A stretch of 33,436 bases of DNA, from NCBI GenBank assembly GCA_964354225.1, contig CAYGZC010000044.1:1-33436 (forward strand), read 5' to 3'. This DNA comes from CAYGZC01 sp964354225 (GTDB taxonomy: Bacteria; Bacteroidota; Ignavibacteria; UBA10030; SZUA-254). A model generated the notes under the pieces. The model did no database searches. It was not told the DNA's origin and saw only the letters and a list, made by a program, of their open reading frames with translations. Positions 7,437-17,351 of this stretch are shown one piece after another. Made by a program: the position numbers and the translations under genes. Each line of letters starts with the position of its first letter. The first letter of the stretch is position 1.

Positions 7437-9287
7437 CTATGAAGTTCTACCGAAACGACGATCTAATTCCGATAGCGAAAGCTTAATTATCACGGGTCTT
7501 CCATGTGGACAAACAAGTGATACCTTAGAATCAAATAACTGCCTAATCAACGAACGCATCTCATCCGAATTTAACGAATCACCAGATTTGATCGCTGCTT
7601 TGCACGCATACGATTTTGCCAACCTCTCTCTTGGTTCTATTTTAGGATTCTGTTCATCATCTTTGTAAAGATCGAGAATATCTTGTAGAATCTTTCCCTC
7701 CTCCCCAGGCTTGATATCTATTGGAACGCCATCAAGAATGACAGTTGTATTACCGAATAACTTCAAGCTGAAACCAAGATTGTCGAGTAACTGAATCAAT
7801 TGTTTAACAAGTGCACTGTCGGCAACGGTTAACTGAATTGTGTGTGGAAAAAGTAGCTGCTGCGACTTTGAATCAGATCTATTGAAGCGTTTAGAAACTT
7901 GTTCATATAATATTCGTTCGTGGGCTGCATGTTGATCTACTATCATAATCCCGGATTCAACCTGAACTACGATGTATTTATTATGAAGCTGCCAAACGGG
8001 AAAATCGTTTATTGAGGAAACCATTGGTTCGTTTTTCTCTTGGAGTTGATCAAGGCGGGATCCAATGCCTGCAGTTGGTTCTCCGAAGCTGTCTTCAGTT
8101 TTAGCGTGTGTAGATGGAAAACCAGATGATCGAGTCGATTCTGGAGATAACTTTTCTAATGGAGTTACTGGGCATAGTAATTCTTTCCAATTCACTTCTG
8201 CTTGATTTGTGTTCGCCAATCTTGAGCGAAATTGAGAACCTAATTTTTCTCCATCTGAAATAGTTTCTTTTATCTCCACCTTTGGTATCAAATCGTGATG
8301 CGACAGTGTTTTTCGGATTGCTGCTAAAATAATTTTGTAGATCGAGCCTTCGTTTTCAAATTTAACTTCCATTTTGGTTGGATGAACATTCACATCCACC
8401 TTCCGTGGATCAATAGTCAAGAATAAAATAAAAATCGGAAAACTACCTTTTTCTAATATGTGTTCGAACCCTTGGAACACTGCATGGTTAATATTCCTAT
8501 TTACAATGTATCTTCCATTAAGAAAAAGGTATTGTTCGGCACGACCTTTCCGTGAAAATTCTGGTTTACCAAGGTAACCCCTTATCTCCATTAACTCATT
8601 CTTTTCATCAAGATAGATTAGCGCCTGGGCAAGTTTCTCTCCAAAGATTCCCTTAACACGATCATGAATATCGGTTGACTTGAGATTCAACACAAGCTCA
8701 TCATCACTGATGAATTTTACATCTACTTTAGGATGGGACATTCCGACTCGCTGGATAACATCAATGATGTGTTTGAACTCCATCGGGTCGCTCTTAAGAA
8801 ATTTCCTGCGTGCCGGAGTATTGAAGAAAAGGTTCTTTACCTGAATCGAGGTCCCAACAGCAGTTGCCTCTTCAGCAATTTCAACCACAATTCCACCATC
8901 AATCCGAATTTTGATGCCAACGTCAGATTCCCTCTTTCTTGTCCTCATCTCAACTTGGGCGACTGCGGCAATTGATGCAAGTGCTTCACCCCGAAAACCG
9001 AGGGTCCGTATATTTTCCAAATCCTCATACCTCGATATCTTACTTGTGGCATGACGCTGAAATGCTACAACGGCATCCTCCTTACTCATGCCATCTCCAT
9101 TATCAACGATCTGGATTAATGATTTACCACCGTCTTTAATAACTATTGTTAGCGAACGAGCATGTGCATCAATAGCGTTTTCAATTAACTCCTTGACAGC
9201 AGATGCAGGGCGTTGAATCACTTCACCAGCAGCGATCTTGTTTGCTAAATTCTCTGATAATATTTTTATCGTCTGTGCCAAATCCAA
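7437..9287 (-). CDS. mutL: DNA mismatch repair protein MutL, endonuclease type
   Basis: A 616-residue protein with the GHKL ATPase motifs in order: ELIENAIDA (residues 33-41), VDNGDGM (61-67), TLGFRGEAL (95-103) and the PARRKFL segment (158-164). A low-complexity linker covers about 340-425. The C-terminal domain has the nicking-endonuclease metal motif DQHAAHERILYE (451-462, DQHA-x2-E-x4-E), then ACKAAI (561-566) and CPHGRP (593-598). MutL couples mismatch recognition by MutS to strand nicking; this type belongs to methyl-independent repair as in most bacteria outside the E. coli group. It is the last gene of the apparent operon and starts 4 bp after the epimerase gene. Confidence 0.97.
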   Translation of the reverse strand: MDLAQTIKILSENLANKIAAGEVIQRPASAVKELIENAIDAHARSLTIVIKDGGKSLIQIVDNGDGMSKEDAVVAFQRHATSKISRYEDLENIRTLGFRGEALASIAAVAQVEMRTRKRESDVGIKIRIDGGIVVEIAEEATAVGTSIQVKNLFFNTPARRKFLKSDPMEFKHIIDVIQRVGMSHPKVDVKFISDDELVLNLKSTDIHDRVKGIFGEKLAQALIYLDEKNELMEIRGYLGKPEFSRKGRAEQYLFLNGRYIVNRNINHAVFQGFEHILEKGSFPIFILFLTIDPRKVDVNVHPTKMEVKFENEGSIYKIILAAIRKTLSHHDLIPKVEIKETISDGEKLGSQFRSRLANTNQAEVNWKELLCPVTPLEKLSPESTRSSGFPSTHAKTEDSFGEPTAGIGSRLDQLQEKNEPMVSSINDFPVWQLHNKYIVVQVESGIMIVDQHAAHERILYEQVSKRFNRSDSKSQQLLFPHTIQLTVADSALVKQLIQLLDNLGFSLKLFGNTTVILDGVPIDIKPGEEGKILQDILDLYKDDEQNPKIEPRERLAKSYACKAAIKSGDSLNSDEMRSLIRQLFDSKVSLVCPHGRPVIIKLSLSELDRRFGRTS

Positions 9288-9291
9288 ATAT

Positions 9292-10323
9292 CTACTGATT
9301 ATTGATTAGTGATTTACTTATCACACCCAAACCGGGGCGATCATTCAATATTAACCTCCCGTTAATGACTTCTACACCTTCGAACGGATCATTTGCAATC
9401 AATATATTTCCATCAAGGTCAGCGTAATCAACTAAAGGGGATAGTTGTGCCGCTGCAGAAATCGCTACAGAGCTTTCGATCATGCAGCCAAGCATGACTT
9501 TCATATTCATGGCTTTTGCGGTGTGAATCATCCTCATCGCCTCGCGCAGTCCTGTACATTTCATTAACTTAATATTTATGCCATCAAATACCCCTTGGAG
9601 TTTTTGGAGATCGAACAAATGAATCACGTTCTCATCTGCAATTAGAGGAATATGTACATTCTCACGCACCCATGCCGTACCATCAATATCACTTACAGGC
9701 ATCGGTTGTTCAACAAACTCAACCCCGTACTCTTCCAACCATAATATTTTATCAAGCGCTTGTTCTCTAGATTTCCAACCTTCATTTGCATCAACACGAA
9801 TTATTTTATCGGTTACTTTGCGAATCGTCTGGATGATCTCCTCATCGTTCGGAACACCAACTTTTACTTTCAATATCGGATAAGGTTCAGCTTCTTTGAC
9901 TTTTTGTTCAACGACATCAAGCGAATCAATACCGATCGTGAATGAAGTTAACGGGGTTTTTTCGTTATTCAAACCCCACAACTTCCAAAGTGGTACTGCT
10001 AATTTTTTCCCGATCCAATCGTGCAAGGCAATATCGATTGCTGCTTTAGCGGATGTATTTCCACTTGCGATATTTCCAACATACTTCAAGATATCTTCGA
10101 TTTGGAATGGGTCGTTAAACCATGAAATATCAATTTTATTTAAAAACTCTACAACTGTTCGTCGAGTCTCACCGTAGCGTTCGGATGGCGCTGCTTCACC
10201 ATATCCGATTATTCCATCATGCTCCAACTCAACGAAAACACATGACTCAATGTCTTTGGAGCTGCGTGAGATTGTGAATGTATGACGAAGTCGAAGATCG
10301 TAATTATAATAACGTAGCTTCAT
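9292..10323 (-). CDS. Dipeptide epimerase (L-Ala-D/L-Glu epimerase type), enolase superfamily
   Basis: A 343-residue member of the muconate-lactonising enzyme subgroup of the enolase superfamily. Visible catalytic features are the KxK pair (Lys152, Lys154 in ILKVKVG), the metal ligands Asp178 (RVDANEGW), Glu205 (VEQP) and Asp230 (ADEN), and the second acid/base Lys252 (INIKLMK). The C-terminal DLDGN...NDPFEG segment is typical of dipeptide epimerases, which act on murein-derived L-Ala-Glu dipeptides during cell-wall recycling. Specificity for Ala-Glu against another dipeptide is not shown by these motifs. The start overlaps the ftsY stop as ATGA, so the two are translationally coupled. Confidence 0.85.
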   Translation of the reverse strand: MKLRYYNYDLRLRHTFTISRSSKDIESCVFVELEHDGIIGYGEAAPSERYGETRRTVVEFLNKIDISWFNDPFQIEDILKYVGNIASGNTSAKAAIDIALHDWIGKKLAVPLWKLWGLNNEKTPLTSFTIGIDSLDVVEQKVKEAEPYPILKVKVGVPNDEEIIQTIRKVTDKIIRVDANEGWKSREQALDKILWLEEYGVEFVEQPMPVSDIDGTAWVRENVHIPLIADENVIHLFDLQKLQGVFDGINIKLMKCTGLREAMRMIHTAKAMNMKVMLGCMIESSVAISAAAQLSPLVDYADLDGNILIANDPFEGVEVINGRLILNDRPGLGVISKSLINNQ

Positions 10324-11270
10324 TGTGCTCTATCAAAAAGTGCATCTACAAATATTTTCTGGTGGAATGGCTGCAGATCATCTATCTTCTCACCTACCCC
10401 GATGTATTTGACAGGGATGTTCAATTCCTGATTTATCGCAAGCACAACACCACCTTTAGCTGTGCCATCAAGCTTCGTCATTACAAGTCCGGTTATCCCA
10501 ACGGCAGCGGTGAATTGCTTGGCTTGTTGAATTGCATTTTGCCCCGTTGATGCATCGAGCACCAATAATACTTCATGCGGGGCTTCCGGGTTTATTTTCT
10601 GGATGACACGTTTTATTTTTTTCAATTCGTCCATTAAATTCACTTTGGTATGAAGACGACCTGCTGTATCGATTATCAAAACATCTACTCCATGTGCCAC
10701 CGCAGATCTCAGCGCATCGTATGAAACTGCAGCAGGATCAGCACCTCGCGCTTGCTGGATAATTTCAACACCTGCACGTTTCGCCCAAATCTCGAGTTGT
10801 TCATTCGCTGCCGCACGGAATGTATCAGCCGCAGCTATCAATACATTCTTCCCTGCTGACTTATAATTATAAGCGAGTTTACCAATAGTCGTGGTCTTAC
10901 CAACTCCATTAACACCAACAATCATTATTACATGGGGCTTTTGTCCCGATGAAAGAACGAATGGATCAATATCTATAACAGTACCATTTACTAACAGTTT
11001 TTGAATTTCCTCGCGCAATAAATTATCTAAATCAGCAGGGTTTTCATATCCATCCTTCTTAACACGTTGGCGAATATTTTCGATAATCTTCATTGTAGTG
11101 GTAACACCAACATCGCCGCTAATCAATATCTCCTCAAGGTTTTCAAGCAACTCCTCATCTATCTTCGTTTTACCCGTGAGAATTTTTTGGATCTTGCCAA
11201 AGATATTCTCACGCGTTTTAGTTAAACCTTCTTTGAGGTGTGTTAGTTTGAATTTATCGAAAAAGCCCAT
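10320..11270 (-). CDS. ftsY: Signal recognition particle receptor FtsY
   Basis: A 316-residue SRP GTPase. After an N domain of helices (about 1-100) come the G domain motifs: GVNGVGKTTT (residues 119-128), DTFRAAA (149-155), DTAGRL (201-206) and TKLDGTAKGG (265-274). It docks ribosome-SRP complexes at the membrane for co-translational insertion. The long acidic A domain of E. coli FtsY is absent; the N-terminus begins with a short amphipathic stretch, as in many other bacteria. The lack of an M domain separates it from Ffh. It lies between pgsA and the epimerase gene, 16 bp after the former. Confidence 0.97.
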   Translation of the reverse strand: MGFFDKFKLTHLKEGLTKTRENIFGKIQKILTGKTKIDEELLENLEEILISGDVGVTTTMKIIENIRQRVKKDGYENPADLDNLLREEIQKLLVNGTVIDIDPFVLSSGQKPHVIMIVGVNGVGKTTTIGKLAYNYKSAGKNVLIAAADTFRAAANEQLEIWAKRAGVEIIQQARGADPAAVSYDALRSAVAHGVDVLIIDTAGRLHTKVNLMDELKKIKRVIQKINPEAPHEVLLVLDASTGQNAIQQAKQFTAAVGITGLVMTKLDGTAKGGVVLAINQELNIPVKYIGVGEKIDDLQPFHQKIFVDALFDRAQ

Positions 11271-11286
11271 GTTAAGATTTCATATT

Positions 11287-11847
11287 TTATAATGTGGATT
11301 TAGAATTGTTGTTAATAAGATTAACAAACCGCTTGATATATAAAACAAATGAAAGAATTAATAATGTCAGGCAAGTATACAACAACACCTCTTTAATCAA
11401 AAATAATTCTTTAAAATCGAGCACTGCCATAATTAAAAATATGCCAAGAATAATGACTGCCCATTTCCCCATTTGATTTGAGATAGGAACAATATCTTTC
11501 GCTTTTTTTAGATAGACACCACCGCTAAAAATCAAAACATCACGACCAATAATAGCGACAAAAAACCATAAGGGTATTTTATCTTGAATTGTAAGTATGC
11601 CGCTAATTACTCCCACTGCGATCTTATCAGCAAGCGGGTCTAATATTTTTCCCAGTTCTGTTACCTGATTAAATTTTCTGGCAAAATAACCATCGAAGAT
11701 ATCTGTGAACGCGGCGATAATTATAAAGCCGAATGCCAACCAACGACTAACTTCATTATCCTTAAGAAGTAAAACTGAAATAGGTATCGTAAGAATAATC
11801 CGCAGAAGACTGAGTATGTTTGGAACTATCCAGAATTTCTCTTTCAT
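11287..11847 (-). CDS. pgsA: CDP-diacylglycerol-glycerol-3-phosphate 3-phosphatidyltransferase
   Basis: A 186-residue integral membrane enzyme. The CDP-alcohol phosphatidyltransferase signature is complete: DIFDGYFAR, then GKILDPLADK, that is DGx2ARx8Gx3Dx3D. Several hydrophobic segments surround it. The opening FWIVPNILSLLRI is typical of PgsA, which makes phosphatidylglycerol phosphate from CDP-diacylglycerol. Another member of the family using a different alcohol is possible but less likely given the N-terminus. It follows purF after 6 bp. Confidence 0.9.
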   Translation of the reverse strand: MKEKFWIVPNILSLLRIILTIPISVLLLKDNEVSRWLAFGFIIIAAFTDIFDGYFARKFNQVTELGKILDPLADKIAVGVISGILTIQDKIPLWFFVAIIGRDVLIFSGGVYLKKAKDIVPISNQMGKWAVIILGIFLIMAVLDFKELFLIKEVLLYTCLTLLILSFVLYIKRFVNLINNNSKSTL

Positions 11848-11853
11848 CTGAAA

Positions 11854-13368
11854 TTAAATTTCATGCTCGTCTTTTGAAACACCGTTTTCAATCGGTATTG
11901 GGAATTGACCGCTGAAACAGGCAGTGCAGTAAGATTCCCCGTTATCGTGGGGAACTGAATCATGAAGCTTATCAAGAGAAAGATAACCAAGACTATCGAC
12001 TCCAAGTTCTAATCGAATTTTTTCAATATCACCACCGCATACATTCGCGATAAGTTCCTGCGGATCGGGAAAATCCATTCCATAATAACACGGATACCGA
12101 ATGGGTGGAGATGTTACACGGAAATGTATCTCTTTCGCTCCAGCATTTCGGATCAACTTCACTAACTGCTTGGATGTTGTTCCCCGGACAATCGAATCAT
12201 CAATAATTACAAGCTTCTTTCCTTCTAAAACTCCTCTTACCGTGTTGAACTTTGTCCGCACTCTCATCTCTCGAAGGTCTTGCATCGGCTGTATGAATGT
12301 TCTACCAACATAGTGACTGCGTATCAAGCCAATTTCATATTTACTTTTATTTCCTAATTTTGTGTTTGCACTTACAAAACCGAGTGTTGCAGTATTACTT
12401 GAATCCGGAACGTTGATGATAATAACTGTATCCTCACTTGCATTAGGTTGAACAGGATGTTCCCTGGCAAGTGATTTACCTAACTTCCGTCGAACGCGAT
12501 CAACACTCTCACCGAATATCCAGCTGTCAGGACGGGAAAAATATATATACTCGAAAATACAGTAGTGCGGTGTACTGTTTCTCTTGCTAAGATGAAACGA
12601 TTTTGCCTGACCTGAAATCAATGTTTCTTTATCAAAAACTAAAACCTCGCCTGGTTCAACATCGCAAACGTATTGTGCATTTATAATGTCGAACGCACAC
12701 GTCTCAGAAGCAATTACGTATGAATCCCCAAGCTTTCCAACAGCGAGAGGTCGCCAGCCGTGCGGATCACGTGCTGCGATCAACATATCATCGGTCATGA
12801 TTGCCAGTGAATATGCGCCTTCAACCCGGTTGAGCGCATCCATAATTTGTTTGATTTGATCTGTCTCTTTACTCTTGGCTACTAAATGTAATATTATTTC
12901 TGTATCTGATGTCGTTTGAAAGATTGTTCCTTGATCTTGAAGACATTTTCTTAAGTAACGGAAGTTTGTCAGATTTCCGTTATGAGAAATACCGATATTA
13001 CCGTTACGGTAGTTTACTGTTAGCGGCTGGATATTCAAACTATTATCGGCAGCACCTGCAGTCGAATATCTATTATGCCCGATTGCAGCATTGCCTTTAA
13101 GTTTTTCTGTGACGATCGAATCGTCACGAAAAACATCATTCACTAAACCAAAATCTTTGTGGATGAGAAAATGATATTTGCCAGATTGCTTATCAAAGTA
13201 TGAAGTAACTATGCCTGATGCCTCTTGCCCTCTATGCTGCTGGGCGTGTAAACCATAATATGTCATCTGGGCTGCTTGCGTGTGACCATAAATCCCAAAG
13301 ATTGCACATCTGTCGTGTGGTTTCTCTTCTCGAGTAGGAATACCTGTATGTAGGTAGAATTGTTTCAT
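11854..13368 (-). CDS. purF: Amidophosphoribosyltransferase
   Basis: A 504-residue enzyme for the first committed step of purine synthesis: PRPP plus glutamine gives phosphoribosylamine. The nucleophile is Cys21 in the CAIFGI motif, so a 20-residue propeptide must be removed, as in Bacillus-type PurF. Class II glutaminase landmarks are HRGQEASG and HNGNL; the PRPP loop is VIIDDSIVRGTTS. Four cysteines fit the 4Fe-4S ligands of the Bacillus type: one in PHYCIFEY, one in RYPCYYGMD, and two in YCTACFSG. It sits between nadB and pgsA with short spacing. Confidence 0.97.
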   Translation of the reverse strand: MKQFYLHTGIPTREEKPHDRCAIFGIYGHTQAAQMTYYGLHAQQHRGQEASGIVTSYFDKQSGKYHFLIHKDFGLVNDVFRDDSIVTEKLKGNAAIGHNRYSTAGAADNSLNIQPLTVNYRNGNIGISHNGNLTNFRYLRKCLQDQGTIFQTTSDTEIILHLVAKSKETDQIKQIMDALNRVEGAYSLAIMTDDMLIAARDPHGWRPLAVGKLGDSYVIASETCAFDIINAQYVCDVEPGEVLVFDKETLISGQAKSFHLSKRNSTPHYCIFEYIYFSRPDSWIFGESVDRVRRKLGKSLAREHPVQPNASEDTVIIINVPDSSNTATLGFVSANTKLGNKSKYEIGLIRSHYVGRTFIQPMQDLREMRVRTKFNTVRGVLEGKKLVIIDDSIVRGTTSKQLVKLIRNAGAKEIHFRVTSPPIRYPCYYGMDFPDPQELIANVCGGDIEKIRLELGVDSLGYLSLDKLHDSVPHDNGESYCTACFSGQFPIPIENGVSKDEHEI

Positions 13369-13398
13369 ATTACAAATTACTGAAAATTCTTCTTGGAC

Positions 13399-15006
13399 TC
13401 AAGCATCCAATCTGGTGATAGTAGTATCGCGGAGCCAGTTTTTGTCGTCAGGATTAGGATAATCAGTTGTGTAATGTAAACCCCGACTTTCTTTCCGTAT
13501 TAGTGCTGACCGAACGACCAGATCGGCGACTGTTGCAAGATTGCGCAGTTCGATGAGACCTTCAACTACTTTAGTTTTTTTATAAAAATTTTCGATCTCA
13601 TCCTGAATGATGTGTAATCTCCTAAGGGCACGCTGAAGGCGGAGATCAGATCGAACGATTCCTACATAATCCCACATTACATGTTGGATTTCCTTTTTGT
13701 CGTGTTCGATGAGTACCCACTCTTCTGTATCAAATGTACCGCTGTCATCCCACGGAGGAATCTCGGGAATCCGTAGTGTCTGAGTTCGTAGACCTTCTTT
13801 CGCTTTCTCAACAGCCCGATGTGAAAAAACGATGGCTTCTAATAGTGAGTTACTCGCCAACCGATTAGCACCATGAACTCCCGTCATGGCCACTTCACCG
13901 CAGGCAAATAGATGCTCGATCAATGACCTACCATGAATATCTGTTACAACTCCGCCGCAAGAATAATGTGCAGCAGGAACAACAGGAATTAGTTCATTAG
14001 TTATATCAAGTTTATATTTAACAAGACAAGTTTCATAGATATGAGGGAAATGCTCCTTCAATTTTTCTTTCGGTAGATGTCTGAGATCAAGCAATACATA
14101 TTCGTCACCATGTTTTTTTAATTCGATATCTATTGCTCGGGCAACAATATCGCGAGGTGCAAGCGAACCACGAGAATCATAGCGATCCATGAATTCATTA
14201 TCTCTTTTAGTTTTCAGAACACCGCCAAAACCGCGTATCGCTTCGGATATTAAAAATGCAGGAGAACCAGAATCATACAACGTTGTCGGATGAAATTGAA
14301 TGAATTCCATATTGGCAATAGTAGCACCAGCTCGGAATGCCATAGCAACACCATCACCAGTTGCGATTGAAGGATTGGTTGTGTGAAGATAAACTTGGCC
14401 AAGCCCGCCAGAACAAAGAACGGTTACATGAGAAAGAAATTTTTTTACGGAATTATTTTCCACATCAAGCACATAAGCACCCCAACAATGAATTGGTGTC
14501 ACTCCATTTAAAGTTTTTCCAAGATGATGCTCGGTAATAAGATCAATGGCAAGATGATCTTCGAACATTTTTATATTCGGACAAGCAGCAATTGCAAGTA
14601 GCAGTGCTCGTTCGATTTCTGATCCACTCCTATCGTGAGCATGTACAATCCGATTGCGCGAATGCCCCCCTTCCCTTCCAAGATCGAGTGCACCATCTTT
14701 CTTGGTAAACTCAACTCCGATTTTTATGAGTTCTTGTATTCTTCTGGGTCCTTCCCTAACCACGAATTCAACAGCTTCACGATGACATAAACCTGCGCCG
14801 GTTTTTAAAGTATCCTGTATATGCAAGTCGAGTGAATCATCTGCAGAAATAACTGATGCGATTCCGCCCTGTGCATAATTCGTGTTCGACTCTGCTTTCG
14901 CTTTTTTTGTTATTACTGCAACAGTTCCAATCTGTGAAGCTCGGAGTGCAAAAAAAAGACCTGCAATGCCGCTGCCTATTACCAAGAAATCAGATCGAAC
15001 TTCCAT
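13399..15006 (-). CDS. nadB: L-aspartate oxidase
   Basis: A 535-residue flavoprotein. It has the FAD-binding VIGSGIAGLFFAL (residues 9-21), NYAQGGIASV, the HSRNRIVHAHD segment, QFHPTTLYD, PAAHYSCGGV and the C-terminal GANRLASNSLLEA. It oxidises aspartate to iminoaspartate for quinolinate and NAD synthesis. Succinate dehydrogenase flavoprotein is similar, but length and the APRDIVARAI and GVHGANRLASNSL blocks favour NadB. No nadA or nadC is in the window. Its start overlaps the end of coaE by 17 bp; there is no later in-frame start that would keep the FAD motif. Confidence 0.95.
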   Translation of the reverse strand: MEVRSDFLVIGSGIAGLFFALRASQIGTVAVITKKAKAESNTNYAQGGIASVISADDSLDLHIQDTLKTGAGLCHREAVEFVVREGPRRIQELIKIGVEFTKKDGALDLGREGGHSRNRIVHAHDRSGSEIERALLLAIAACPNIKMFEDHLAIDLITEHHLGKTLNGVTPIHCWGAYVLDVENNSVKKFLSHVTVLCSGGLGQVYLHTTNPSIATGDGVAMAFRAGATIANMEFIQFHPTTLYDSGSPAFLISEAIRGFGGVLKTKRDNEFMDRYDSRGSLAPRDIVARAIDIELKKHGDEYVLLDLRHLPKEKLKEHFPHIYETCLVKYKLDITNELIPVVPAAHYSCGGVVTDIHGRSLIEHLFACGEVAMTGVHGANRLASNSLLEAIVFSHRAVEKAKEGLRTQTLRIPEIPPWDDSGTFDTEEWVLIEHDKKEIQHVMWDYVGIVRSDLRLQRALRRLHIIQDEIENFYKKTKVVEGLIELRNLATVADLVVRSALIRKESRGLHYTTDYPNPDDKNWLRDTTITRLDA

Positions 15007-15664
15007 AGATTCGGCTTAAACCTTTAGTTTGAATTGTTGATTGCATTTCTGAAAGTAGTTTGAACAAAAAAATACACTTCTCTTTCAATGATTTCAAATC
15101 GCTATTGTTATGAATAACAAAATCAGCTTTGAGAACTTTCTCCCGCTGAGGCATCTGCGCTTTAATTTTATTCATAACCGCTGACTTTGGAGTATTATCT
15201 CGATTGATCAAGCGATTGATCCGATTTTCTTCATTTGCATCAACAGCGATAATATAATTATATGAAGATTTTATTTCTGCTTCGTAAATTAAAGCCGCCT
15301 CTACTATGATCAAAAGAAACTTTCCCTCACGGGTAATATTTTTAATTTCTCTATCGATAAAATCGATAACTAACGGATGAACAATTTGATTTAATATTCT
15401 CTGCTTTGATCGATTATGAAATATAAGCTTTGCTACACGTTGGCGGTCGAGTTTTCCATTTGGGAGATAAACATCACTGCCAAAGACATCAATAATCTTT
15501 TTCTTAATTTCCCTTTTCGAATCAATAAGGTTTCTTGCAATGATATCAGCGTGCAGCAATTTAGCCCCAAGTAATTCAAATATTTTTCCCACTTCGGTTT
15601 TACCAGTACCTATTCCGCCGGTTAAACCGATTTTGAGCGGTCGATATTTGAAATTAGTTTCCAT
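14990..15664 (-). CDS. coaE: Dephospho-CoA kinase
   Basis: A 224-residue P-loop kinase performing the last step of CoA synthesis. It has the Walker A GLTGGIGTGKTEVG (residues 13-26), LLHADIIAR, and the NQIVHPLV and EAALIYE blocks of CoaE, followed by a helical LID region. It begins 73 bp after rny ends and appears to open the run coaE-nadB-purF-pgsA-ftsY-epimerase-mutL, unless rny reads through into it. The 3' end overlaps nadB by 17 bp. Confidence 0.94.
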   Translation of the reverse strand: METNFKYRPLKIGLTGGIGTGKTEVGKIFELLGAKLLHADIIARNLIDSKREIKKKIIDVFGSDVYLPNGKLDRQRVAKLIFHNRSKQRILNQIVHPLVIDFIDREIKNITREGKFLLIIVEAALIYEAEIKSSYNYIIAVDANEENRINRLINRDNTPKSAVMNKIKAQMPQREKVLKADFVIHNNSDLKSLKEKCIFLFKLLSEMQSTIQTKGLSRIYGSSI

Positions 15665-15737
15665 TCTTTTTTAATAATAAAAACCAGCTTAACGGGGATA
15701 GTGAATTAGTGGCCTTCATCTCATCCAAATTTTGTCT

Positions 15738-17306
15738 TTACTTCGCATAAGCCACGGCTCTTGTTTCTCTGATGACGACAACTTTGATTTGTCCTGGGTA
15801 GCCCATCTCGAGTTGAATCTTTTTAGCAATATCATGTGCAAGCACATCAGCCATGAGGTCGTCAATCTTATCATGCGCTACGATTACCCGAATTTCCCTC
15901 CCCGCTTGGATTGCGTACGTTTGAGCAACACCATCGAATGATTTCGCCAGCACTTCAAGCTGTTCTAATCGTTTTGCATATCCCTCAACAGACTCACGTC
16001 GGGCACCAGGTCTAGAACCGCTAATCGCGTCTGCCGCTTGCACTAAAGCTGCGATAGTACTTTCCATTGGAATATCTTCATGATGTGAACCGACTGCATT
16101 GATTACAATCGGATGTTCACCAAACTTTTTGACCAAGTCGTAACCAATCAATGCGTGGGGACCTTCGATATTACGCTCTACAGTTTTACCAATATCGTGA
16201 AGTAAGCCAGCCCGTTTCGCCATAATAGGATCGATACCAAGCTCTGCTGCCATCAATCCCGTTAGATGTGCAACTTCCAAGCTATGAGAAAGGAGATTCT
16301 GACCGTAACTCGATCGGTATTTCATCTTGCCAATATGTTTTAATATATCCTGATTCGTACAATGTAAGCCTGCTTCTATGAATGCGTTTTCGCCGGTGTG
16401 CAGTATTTCCTCATCCAGTTCTTGCCTGACTTTTTCTACAACCTCTTCGATGCGAGCAGGATGAATCCTTCCATCTGCAATTAATCGCTCCAAAGAAATT
16501 CTTGCCACCTCGCGGCGTAATGGATCAAATCCTGAGAGAATCACTGCCTCTGGAGTATCATCAACTATCACATCAACACCCGTTGCGGCTTCGAATGCCC
16601 TAATGTTCCGACCTTCTTTTCCGATAATACGACCCTTCATTTCATCATTTTGGATTTGAAGCACACTTACAGTAGTTTCAACACAATGATCTGAAGCCGT
16701 TCGCTGAATCGCCTGTATTACAACTTTTTGTGCTTCTTTCTTTGCTTCAAGCTTTATATTGTCGCGAATATCCTTCAGCAATTGTGCCGATTCTGCTTTT
16801 GCTTCAATGACCATATTTTCGATTAAGAGTTTCTTCGCTTCTTCCCTTGTCATGCTTGAGACGCGCTCTAACCTCAAATTCTCATCTTGTATAAGTTTGG
16901 TAAGATGAAGATGTTTTTCTTCGTATTGTTTAGTTTTATCTTCGAGTATGCGCTTGTGGTTTGCAAGCTCTTTCTCTTTTTTATTAACAAGCTCCACTTT
17001 CCGCTCAAGGTTGTCCTCTCTGCCTGCAAGCTGCTTTTCAAATGCGTGAAGTTTACTTCGCTTCGAATTCGATTCTTGCTCGAACTCTTGTTTTTTCTTG
17101 TACCATTCGTCTTTAACCTCAAGAAGTTTTTCCTTCTTGAGGTTTGCAGAATCTTTTTCGGCATTGGCAAGGATTGTATTAGCTCGTTCTTCGGCACTTG
17201 CTATTTTATTTTGTCCGATATGCTTATATACATACCAGCCCGAAGCGAACGCCGCACCCATAAGTAATAAAGTAATTGGTATTAAGATATAAATTTCAAT
17301 TGTCAT
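15738..17306 (-). CDS. rny: Ribonuclease Y
   Basis: A 522-residue endoribonuclease of mRNA decay, anchored to the inner membrane. Residues 4-26 form one membrane segment (IYILIPITLLLMGAAFASGW). A long Glu/Lys-rich coiled coil follows to about 200, then a KH domain with IIGKEGRNIRAFE, then an HD domain (HSLEVAHLTG ... AGLLHDIGK) with the metal-binding His-Asp. It is the last gene of the translation and cell-division block, 46 bp after the T-run of the structured RNA that separates it from zapA. Confidence 0.97.
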   Translation of the reverse strand: MTIEIYILIPITLLLMGAAFASGWYVYKHIGQNKIASAEERANTILANAEKDSANLKKEKLLEVKDEWYKKKQEFEQESNSKRSKLHAFEKQLAGREDNLERKVELVNKKEKELANHKRILEDKTKQYEEKHLHLTKLIQDENLRLERVSSMTREEAKKLLIENMVIEAKAESAQLLKDIRDNIKLEAKKEAQKVVIQAIQRTASDHCVETTVSVLQIQNDEMKGRIIGKEGRNIRAFEAATGVDVIVDDTPEAVILSGFDPLRREVARISLERLIADGRIHPARIEEVVEKVRQELDEEILHTGENAFIEAGLHCTNQDILKHIGKMKYRSSYGQNLLSHSLEVAHLTGLMAAELGIDPIMAKRAGLLHDIGKTVERNIEGPHALIGYDLVKKFGEHPIVINAVGSHHEDIPMESTIAALVQAADAISGSRPGARRESVEGYAKRLEQLEVLAKSFDGVAQTYAIQAGREIRVIVAHDKIDDLMADVLAHDIAKKIQLEMGYPGQIKVVVIRETRAVAYAK

Positions 17307-17351
17307 ATTTCCGCCATTCTCATTTACGATGATTCTATTAATATATTAAAT

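Noticed and set aside
16887..17267. Plus-strand open frame of 126 codons opposite rny
   Set aside because: It is antisense to the coiled-coil part of rny, whose Lys/Glu-rich codons give Phe/Leu-rich complement; no start signal or family match.
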